DNA from: an uncultured Cellvibrio sp.
GTDB taxonomy: Bacteria > Pseudomonadota > Gammaproteobacteria > Pseudomonadales > Cellvibrionaceae
NCBI GenBank assembly: GCA_937958105.1
Contig: CALFXJ010000021.1
Span: 1-64,000, forward strand
DNA: 64,000 nucleotides
Reading direction: 5' to 3'
A program made the position numbers and the translations under genes. The notes beneath the pieces were generated by a model, which was given only the letters and a program-made list of their open reading frames with translations, was not told where the DNA came from and searched no databases. The number at the start of each line of letters is the position of its first letter. The stretch's first letter is position 1. Positions 58,487 through 64,000 of the stretch are shown here, in pieces.

Positions 58487-58663
58487 TCAGGATTTGCGGC
58501 CGCCGCCGTGGCTGTTCGCTCCACCTTTGCGACCAGCTGCTGCAGCGCGTTCCGGATCATTCTTGAAGTTACCCCCGCTCACCTGGCCACCTTTTCTTCC
58601 TGCTTCAGCAGCGCGCTCGGGATCACGGGCAAAATTACCTTTACCACCTCGTTGTTGTGTCAT
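58487..58663 (-). CDS. KGG-domain stress protein (YciG/GsiB-like)
   Basis: A 58-residue, very hydrophilic protein with two copies of the KGG motif: GGNFARDPERAAEAGRKGG-type units at residues 7-26 and 29-47 (first GKGNFARDPERAAEAGRKGG, second GGNFKNDPERAAAAGRKGG). Such stress-induced repeats are abundant in stationary phase, acid and osmotic stress and resemble group-type hydrophilins. GAGGAAATCACT ribosome site. It precedes katE on the same strand, the pairing seen in Pseudomonas and Enterobacteria (yciG by catalase or yciEF). The molecular role is unknown. Confidence 0.92.
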   Translation of the reverse strand: MTQQRGGKGNFARDPERAAEAGRKGGQVSGGNFKNDPERAAAAGRKGGANSHGGGRKS

Positions 58664-58919
58664 AGTGATTTCCTCATACTTGATTTACAGGTTAATGACT
58701 TCAGAGCATAAGCTCTTCCTCATGGAGGATGATCCTGTTGATAGGTTCGTTCTGTTTTTAGAGTATTTGACGATTAAAAATTTTTTTTAGATTTAAGCGT
58801 TGCCCAGCACACATTGCTGTCGTCGAAGCAATCACTTTACCGGTCTGTGCCGCTCATTCGCAAAACAAAGCCACGTCAGACTGTCAAAGCGACAGACTCA
58901 TCAGATCTGGAGACGCATC

Positions 58920-59282
58920 ATGGCCAGAGGCAGCAAAGACAAATACACCGAAAAGCAGAAGCGAAAAGCCGAACACATAGAGGAAGGCTATAAAGAAAAG
59001 GGAGTAAAGCCTGATAAAGCCGAAGCCATTGCGTGGGCTACCGTCAATAAACAATCCGGCGGAGGCGAGCGCAGTGGCTCCGGCAAAAGCAAACCCTCCA
59101 ATGAGAAACAACAGGCACGGAAGACGTCTGCAAAACGGGCTGCTGCCTCAAGAAAAGGTGTATCCCGTGGTGATTCGCTCAAACTGGAAACCAAAGAAGC
59201 TCTGCTGCAAAAAGCCCGCGCGCGAAATATTCCCGGCCGCTCTACCATGAATAAAGAGCAGCTCATCGAAGCTTTACGCTAG
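58920..59282 (+). CDS. Lys-rich protein with Rho N-terminal/SAP-like end
   Basis: A 120-residue basic protein. The N-terminus KYTEKQKRKAEHIEEGYKEKG and AIAWATVNKQSGGG matches small proteins often labelled plasmid stabilisation protein. The middle is Ser/Lys/Arg-rich. The C-terminal 40 residues (KEALLQKARARNIPGRSTMNKEQLIEALR) form the two-helix Rho_N motif, which binds nucleic acid. Start ATG 58920. The gene type accompanies stress clusters in Pseudomonas. Divergent from the KGG-domain gene. Confidence 0.82.
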   Translation: MARGSKDKYTEKQKRKAEHIEEGYKEKGVKPDKAEAIAWATVNKQSGGGERSGSGKSKPSNEKQQARKTSAKRAAASRKGVSRGDSLKLETKEALLQKARARNIPGRSTMNKEQLIEALR

Positions 59283-59312
59283 CGCGGATTCTGATACAGG
59301 CGAACTCTCATC

Positions 59313-60428
59313 ATGCATTCTCTGGCAGAAGTAACTCATGGAAAACAGCGTGTCTGTCTGTTGCCGATGCGCAGCACCATACCCGAACACGAACTGCAGA
59401 GCCTGCAAAGACTCACCGAACACATCGCTGCATTGCTGGGATTGCCCACTGGCGAAATTGCCGACGCAAGATCAGATATGCTTTACGTTATTCCCAGCGA
59501 TACACTCATCGGCACTGCAGAGAAGCAACGTTTTGGCCTCAGCACTGTTGATGATTTTTTTGGCGGCTGGGTTTCAGAACCTTTCATGTCAACCAAAGCC
59601 ATTACCCATCCACTGTTCGACGATGACAGTCAGATGCCCGCCGGATGGAGTCAGGAATTCAGTACCGCCACCTCCCGTGCTGTACTGCATGGCTTCACGG
59701 CATTTTCCATCAAAGATGCCTACCACGCTGCGCAGCACCTGTTGCAGCGGGGTCCGCTGCGCCTCAAATGTGTACGAGCCAACGCTGGCCGTGGGCAATT
59801 CCGCATTAAAGACCAGGAACAACTGACGCAGGTCCTGGCACGAATTGATGAAGCGGAGATTGGCGTGTGGGGTCTGGTTCTTGAAGAGGACCTGCAGCAG
59901 GTGATGACGCTCAGCGTCGGGCAGTCGGAAGTTGCGGGGGTGTTGATCAGCTATGTAGGCACCCAGCAGCTCACGCGCAACAACTGGGGTGAGCAAGTCT
60001 ATGGCGGCTCCCGCCTGACCACCGTGCGCGGTGGCTATGCGGAACTTCTGCGTCTCAAACTTTCAGAGAGAGTAAGAATGGCTATCGCGCAGGCGCGCCT
60101 GTATGAAGTCACCGCCCATCAATGTTTCGGCCTGCTGGCGTCGCGACGCAATTACGATGTAGCTCAGGGTTTCACTGCCGCTGGCGACTTTCGCTCTGGC
60201 GTACTCGAACAATCCTGGCGTATCGGCGGCGCCAGTGGTGCAGAAGTGCTGGCACTGGAGAAATTTTTAAGTGATGAAACTGTGTCAGCGGTGCGCGCGA
60301 GTACACGTGAAGTCTATGGCGCCTGCCAGCCGCCGGAACAGGCGTGCATTCTTTATCGCGGCGAAGACGCCGAGGTCGGTCCGATAACAAAGTATGCGGA
60401 GCTTTCAATCTATGACGACACGAACTGA
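59313..60428 (+). CDS. DUF3182 family protein
   Basis: A 371-residue protein of the DUF3182 family, function unknown. Conserved parts are VDDFFGGWVSEPFMSTKAITHPL, AVLHGFTAFSIKDAYHAAQHLLQRGPLRLKCVRANAGRGQ, VLEEDLQQVMTLSVGQ, and a QSWRIGGASGAEVLAL segment. The order KxxxxxxGRGQ then ...LEEDL... recalls ATP-grasp ligases, but I cannot show the nucleotide site. ATG 59313, weak ribosome site. Its end overlaps the following hydrolase start by 17 bases. Confidence 0.82.
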   Translation: MHSLAEVTHGKQRVCLLPMRSTIPEHELQSLQRLTEHIAALLGLPTGEIADARSDMLYVIPSDTLIGTAEKQRFGLSTVDDFFGGWVSEPFMSTKAITHPLFDDDSQMPAGWSQEFSTATSRAVLHGFTAFSIKDAYHAAQHLLQRGPLRLKCVRANAGRGQFRIKDQEQLTQVLARIDEAEIGVWGLVLEEDLQQVMTLSVGQSEVAGVLISYVGTQQLTRNNWGEQVYGGSRLTTVRGGYAELLRLKLSERVRMAIAQARLYEVTAHQCFGLLASRRNYDVAQGFTAAGDFRSGVLEQSWRIGGASGAEVLALEKFLSDETVSAVRASTREVYGACQPPEQACILYRGEDAEVGPITKYAELSIYDDTN

Positions 60429-61173
60429 AGCCGTTGCCATTAAAGTAGAAGATGTAGAGATTACCGGAACATTGTTATCACCCGGCACAAAGGTACCGGG
60501 CGTGTTATTTGTTCACGGCTGGGGCGGCAGCCAGCAACGCGACATTGCCCGTGCAAAAGGTATTGCCGGTCTGGGTTGTGTCTGCCTCACCTTTGATCTG
60601 CGCGGTCATCAGAACAATCCGCTTGCATTGACGGAAGTGTCACGCCAGCACAGCCTTGATGACATCGTAGCTGCTTATGATCAACTGGCCAGCCATCCGG
60701 CCATTGATCCCTCCTGTATCGCTGTCATCGGCACCAGCTATGGCGGTTATCTCGCACCTATTTTATCGACGTTGCGTCCAGTGCGCTGGCTTGCGCTGCG
60801 CGTTCCCGCGCTCTACTGGGACGAGGACTGGAGCCGACCCAAACAAAGCCTGGATCGAAAACAGCTCGCCCGCTATCGCCGCCAGGCTATCGCACCGGCC
60901 GATAACCGCGCCCTCGCTGCCTGTACCGAATTTACCGGCGACGTGCTGCTGGTGGAGTCGGAGCACGACGACTTTGTACCTCACCGGGTGTTGATGAATT
61001 ACCGCTCCGCTTTTATGCATGCTACTTCCCTGACGCATCGCATCATCAAAGGTGCAGACCACGCTCTGTCCAGCGAAACCTGCCAGCAGGCTTACACTAA
61101 TATCCTCACCGCCTGGATCAGTGAGATGGTGATCGGCGCCCGCGTTGCGCATTATCCCGCCGCTTCGATGTAA
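60412..61173 (+). CDS. alpha/beta hydrolase
   Basis: A 253-residue cytoplasmic hydrolase of the dienelactone/acylaminoacyl peptidase type. Features: LFVHGWGGSQQRD (oxyanion loop), FDLRGH, nucleophile elbow GTSYGG (Ser in AVIGTSYGGYLAP), an Asp in VESEHDDFVPH and the His of KGADHAL. Catalytic triad complete. ATG 60412 lies inside the end of DUF3182 (17-base overlap), so translation is coupled and the two probably act together. Substrate unknown. Confidence 0.87.
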   Translation: MTTRTEAVAIKVEDVEITGTLLSPGTKVPGVLFVHGWGGSQQRDIARAKGIAGLGCVCLTFDLRGHQNNPLALTEVSRQHSLDDIVAAYDQLASHPAIDPSCIAVIGTSYGGYLAPILSTLRPVRWLALRVPALYWDEDWSRPKQSLDRKQLARYRRQAIAPADNRALAACTEFTGDVLLVESEHDDFVPHRVLMNYRSAFMHATSLTHRIIKGADHALSSETCQQAYTNILTAWISEMVIGARVAHYPAASM

Positions 61174-61328
61174 TTCAAATCTGTGTACGCACACGCACAA
61201 AGAAATTTTTCCCTACCACCTAGAATGGAATCACTCGGTGACTTTAGATGAAAGCCCAGCGGTAAAGGCGTTTGCTGTCGAGTCATTCTCCCGGTTACTG
61301 CCATATTCACTTAAAAAAGGGTAAGCCT

Positions 61329-61934
61329 ATGAACGGATTTAATCTTCTGCGCGGCTGTGTAGTGGCGATAGTATTTGGCGTGGCATCACTGTTCGCCCTG
61401 GCGGACGAGGACACTGAATTTTTTATCGACGAAGCGCTGATGAAAGGCTGGGTAGAGATTGCCAATGCCAAACTGGCGCTGCAGCAATCCAGTTCCCAGG
61501 AAGTGAAAGGCTTTGCTCAGCACATGATCCGCGATCATGAAAATATCAATGCCGAACTCTTGACGATTGCGCAGAAGAAGGAGGTTACTCTGGCGGAGGG
61601 TAAAGAACTGCAGGAACGCACCAAACCCCTGATGCTGAAGGTCCGCACCGGCGAATTTTTCGATATCGCTTATGCCAACAACCAGGTTATCGCCCACCAG
61701 CAGACAATTCACCTGTTTCAGCGCGCGGCTCAGTCTGCCGATGACGATATCCGGAATTTTGTTCAGCGACAGCTGCCGACCATGGAGCAGCACCTGCGCA
61801 TGGCTGAACAGCTGGTTGCAGCCACCGCAGAAACCCGTACCGACATTTATCAGGATCGGGACGGGAAAAATTACGACAGCCATCAGCACATGAAAGACAT
61901 CGGTGATGACACCGACCAGACCGACAATCTCTGA
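61329..61934 (+). CDS. exported DUF4142 (ferritin-like) protein, copy 1
   Basis: A 201-residue precursor, ATG 61329 with AAGGG upstream. Signal peptide about 1-25 (RGCVVAIVFGVASLFALA|DE). The mature part is the DUF4142 four-helix bundle: FIDEALMKGWVEIANAKLALQQSSSQEVKGFAQHMIRDHENIN and VIAHQQTIHLFQRAAQS, with His/Glu residues in the pattern of ferritin-like folds. The tail is acidic with several Asp and His. Followed 10 bases later by the DUF892 gene. Periplasmic; metal or stress role is inferred from the fold only. Confidence 0.87.
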   Translation: MNGFNLLRGCVVAIVFGVASLFALADEDTEFFIDEALMKGWVEIANAKLALQQSSSQEVKGFAQHMIRDHENINAELLTIAQKKEVTLAEGKELQERTKPLMLKVRTGEFFDIAYANNQVIAHQQTIHLFQRAAQSADDDIRNFVQRQLPTMEQHLRMAEQLVAATAETRTDIYQDRDGKNYDSHQHMKDIGDDTDQTDNL

Positions 61935-61944
61935 GCAGCGATTT

Positions 61945-62454
61945 ATGTTAACACCCCAGGAAACTTTACTCGACTGGCTGCGCGATGCTCACGCCATGGA
62001 GCAGCAGGCAGAGAAGATGCTCATCAATATGGCGGAGCGACTGGAACATTATCCTGCACTGCGGCAGCGCATCGAGCTGCACATTGAGGAAACTCATGCG
62101 CAATTGCAGCTGCTCAAAGGCTGCCTCGAACGGCTCGGCCACAGCCCTTCGATCATTAAAGATGCCGCCGGTCGGTTGATGGCATTCAGTCAGTCCATGG
62201 CCGGGATGGCGGTGAATGACGAAGTCGTAAAAGGCACCTTGAGCAGTTATGTGTTCGAGCAGATGGAGATCGCGGCCTACACCATTCTTATCACCGCTGC
62301 CGAGGCAGCCGGTGATATTGAAACCCAGCGTATCTGTGAGTTGATCCTGCCGCAGGAGATTGCGATGGCCGACTGGCTCAATGAACACATGGCCGAAATT
62401 ACATTTGCTTTTCTGTCGCGCGATGCTGATCCGGAAGCTGTCGCCAAACGATAA
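61945..62454 (+). CDS. DUF892 (YciE/YciF) ferritin-like protein
   Basis: A 169-residue cytoplasmic protein (no signal). The YciF-type pattern LLDWLRDAHAMEQQAEKML, HIEETHAQLQLLKGCLERLG, FEQMEIAAYTILITAAEAAG matches DUF892, whose members form four-helix bundles with two E..H metal positions and are induced by stress. ATG 61945 follows the stop of the DUF4142 gene by 10 bases; the frame extends upstream inside that gene, but homology starts here. Flanked on both sides by exported DUF4142 proteins. Confidence 0.9.
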   Translation: MLTPQETLLDWLRDAHAMEQQAEKMLINMAERLEHYPALRQRIELHIEETHAQLQLLKGCLERLGHSPSIIKDAAGRLMAFSQSMAGMAVNDEVVKGTLSSYVFEQMEIAAYTILITAAEAAGDIETQRICELILPQEIAMADWLNEHMAEITFAFLSRDADPEAVAKR

Positions 62455-62496
62455 GCGGAGCAACTTTACATCAACGTCTGGTTTTTGGAATAAAAC

Positions 62497-63156
62497 ATGA
62501 AAACGACCACTTTTGCACTCAGTTATATCTCTATCCTGCTGATGTCGTTCTGCTGTGTGCTGGCTATTGCCGAAGGCCAGCTGACCGCAGAGGTGTTTGT
62601 TGATCAGGCTTCCGCTAAGGGCATCGCCGAGATTGAGGCAGGCCATCTTGCGCAACGGGAGGCGTCCCATCCGGATGTTAAACGCTTTGCGCGGATGATG
62701 GTCGGCGAGCATGGCTCGATCAATCGCGAGCTGATTCGCGTTGCTCGTCAGAAAGATATTCCCGTTGCCGACGAAGCAGAACTGATTAATACCGCCAAGC
62801 TGGATATGCTGAAGGTGCGCGACGGTGAGTCTTTTGATATTGCTTACGCACGCAACCAGATCACCACCCATGAAGAAGCCATCGCACTGTTTCAGAAAGC
62901 GGTATTTCTTGATGACCGCGAGCTGAGTCGCTTTGCTGAAAAAAATCTGCCGGTGTTGCAGGAACACCTGGCCCTGGCGGAACAACTGCTCGCAACAGTG
63001 ACCCCGGCCGACATGGAGCTTCCGCCGCGCAGAACCTTTGAATCTCCCGCCGATAAACCGGTTGAAACTGAACGGCCTGCGTTGCAGCCGGCTCCCCGAG
63101 AGATTAATCCCGGTGTTCACAATCCATCGGAACAACCCGCAGAAACTGTTCAATAA
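62497..63156 (+). CDS. exported DUF4142 (ferritin-like) protein, copy 2
   Basis: A 219-residue precursor with a signal peptide (about 1-24, VLAIA|EG). DUF4142 domain as in copy 1: FVDQASAKGIAEIEAGHLAQREASHPDVKRFARMMVGEHGSIN, QITTHEEAIALFQKA. Copy 2 has a Pro-rich C-terminal extension of about 45 residues (PPRRTFESPADKP ... PAPREINPG). Moderately diverged from copy 1, so a functional division is likely. The small lipoprotein gene starts 15 bases later. Confidence 0.87.
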   Translation: MKTTTFALSYISILLMSFCCVLAIAEGQLTAEVFVDQASAKGIAEIEAGHLAQREASHPDVKRFARMMVGEHGSINRELIRVARQKDIPVADEAELINTAKLDMLKVRDGESFDIAYARNQITTHEEAIALFQKAVFLDDRELSRFAEKNLPVLQEHLALAEQLLATVTPADMELPPRRTFESPADKPVETERPALQPAPREINPGVHNPSEQPAETVQ

Positions 63157-63171
63157 CGAGGAGGTTTCACC

Positions 63172-63441
63172 ATGCACAAACTGCCCGCTTTGCTTCGCAC
63201 TACCCGCGTCCTTGCCCTGGGCGCTGCGGCCTGTCTCACACTGGCATGCTCCCCCAAGGACGAACCCCAGCCTTCAACCACCAACAATTCACCGACCACG
63301 GTGAACCCGGCCACGCAGAATCCTCCACCGGCCACCACAGAGTCCTACAGCAGTGCATACTCCAGTGAAGCCGGTACAACCGAAGAAACCAGTACCGAGC
63401 GCGGCGTCGGGACAGTACCGCCCACCACTTATTCGGAATAA
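63172..63441 (+). CDS. small lipoprotein, Thr/Ser/Pro-rich
   Basis: An 89-residue precursor with a lipobox LTLAC at residues 22-26, so the mature protein is lipid-anchored at Cys26, probably in the outer membrane or inner leaflet. After Cys the sequence is a low-complexity Thr/Ser/Pro/Asn chain, a flexible tether with no folded domain. GAGGAGG ribosome site. It follows the second DUF4142 gene by 15 bases and is followed by a strong hairpin, so it ends this operon. Function unknown. Confidence 0.85.
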   Translation: MHKLPALLRTTRVLALGAAACLTLACSPKDEPQPSTTNNSPTTVNPATQNPPPATTESYSSAYSSEAGTTEETSTERGVGTVPPTTYSE

Positions 63442-63454
63442 ATATTTCTCTGTC

Positions 63455-63489
63455 GTCGTGCCGCATCGTACGGATACGATCGGTGCGAC
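63455..63489 (+). terminator. hairpin terminator after the lipoprotein gene
   Basis: A 15-pair stem with one bulge (left arm about 63455-63470, CGGA loop, right arm 63475-63489), including two G-T pairs. No T-run follows, only AATTTG, so a Rho-independent role is likely but not certain. Confidence 0.6.
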
Positions 63490-63563
63490 AATTTGCCACA
63501 TTGGACCACACCCACTTTTCCTCTAGATTCTCCTTTATCTATAACCACAAAAATGGGGATGTT

Positions 63564-64000
63564 ATGGGTCTGCGTCACACCAGCCTTGCCAGACAGATCC
63601 CGCTGCTAGGCCTGGCACTTTTCGGTCAATACACCATCGCACATGAAGCAGCACAACAACGATCGATAGAAGAAGTTCGCGTCTGGGGTGAACAGAAAGA
63701 CAGCCGGCAAGCTGGCTACACCAACCCCACCAGTCTGCTGACCCAGGAGGACATGGTCAGCATCAACATTGCCACCACCGAAGACCTGGTGAAGTATGAA
63801 CCCGGTATCGTCATCCGCAAGCGTTACATCGGCGACGCGAACGGTATTCTCGGTCTGCGCGGCTCCAACATGTTTGCCACCTCTCGCTCAATGGTATTCG
63901 CCGATGGCGTGCCCTTGCATTATTTTCTGCAATCCCGCTGGAACGGCGCGCCGCGCTGGACTATGGTGAGCGCCAGCGAAATTGCGCAGGTGGAAATTCT
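63564..64000 (+). CDS. TonB-dependent outer-membrane receptor, N-terminal part
   Basis: ATG 63564 with GGGGA upstream; the gene runs off the window after 145 codons. A signal peptide (about 1-27) is followed by a TonB-box-like EEVRVWG stretch and the plug domain: VSINIATTEDLVKYEPGIVIRKRYIGD, LGLRGSNMFATSRSMVFADGVPL, then SEIAQVEI, the conserved end of the plug. The substrate cannot be told from this part. Position behind the ferritin-like series suggests a link to metal or siderophore uptake, but only as a guess. Confidence 0.88.
   Translation, partial: MGLRHTSLARQIPLLGLALFGQYTIAHEAAQQRSIEEVRVWGEQKDSRQAGYTNPTSLLTQEDMVSINIATTEDLVKYEPGIVIRKRYIGDANGILGLRGSNMFATSRSMVFADGVPLHYFLQSRWNGAPRWTMVSASEIAQVEI

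Overview
The window reads as a chromosome segment of a gammaproteobacterium. The order argH - algZ/algR - hemC-hemD-hemX-hemY with cyaA nearby is the arrangement known from Pseudomonas and its relatives. A secreted amylase with a Ser-rich linker and starch-binding module, and abundant REP-type repeats, would fit a polysaccharide-degrading relative such as the Cellvibrionaceae. That placement is an inference, not proof. No tRNA, rRNA, CRISPR array, prophage or intact insertion sequence was recognised.

Region 1 (1-18 kb, housekeeping). It holds the last codons of ahcY, then metF, a frameshifted SDR gene, hemC-hemD-hemX-hemY (minus strand), a cardiolipin synthase, the algZ/algR LytTR two-component pair, argH, a large hybrid histidine kinase and class I adenylate cyclase cyaA. 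Most intergenic gaps carry copies of a REP family (GTAGGTCGGATTAGC ... GCGTAATCCGAC). One copy supplies the cyaA stop codon and others have expanded into tandem arrays.

Region 2 (18-26.5 kb, mixed accessory genes). It holds a secreted protein made of two copies of an eight-cysteine-framed repeat, a small membrane protein, a GH13 amylase preceded by two matching palindromes of LacI-operator type, a NagX-like acyltransferase, a GT39-type membrane glycosyltransferase, an MscS channel and a CinA/PncC-like amidohydrolase.

Region 3 (26.8-63.5 kb, stress and desiccation block). The plus-strand run is glgA-treZ-treY-DUF2934-glgX, then CBS protein, Zn-alcohol dehydrogenase, DUF72 protein, EEP phosphatase, and a tandemly duplicated clsB-ybhN pair. 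The minus strand carries ku-ligD-treS/maltokinase, catalase katE and a KGG-domain protein. A diheme cytochrome c peroxidase has a perfect FNR/Anr box upstream. Next come DUF3182 plus hydrolase, and an exported DUF4142 / cytoplasmic DUF892 / exported DUF4142 / lipoprotein series, ending in the start of a TonB-dependent receptor. The gene set resembles the osmotic and stationary-phase stress region of Pseudomonas aeruginosa (trehalose, glycogen, katE, ku, ligD, clsB). Together these genes would make trehalose and alpha-glucan, remodel phospholipids, remove peroxide and repair double-strand breaks by end joining.

The clearest unusual items are an rsbR-type gene fused to the tail of a hybrid-kinase receiver domain and interrupted by a stop codon, the clsB-ybhN duplication, the twin operator upstream of the amylase, the duplicated eight-cysteine secreted protein, and the ferritin-like triplet.
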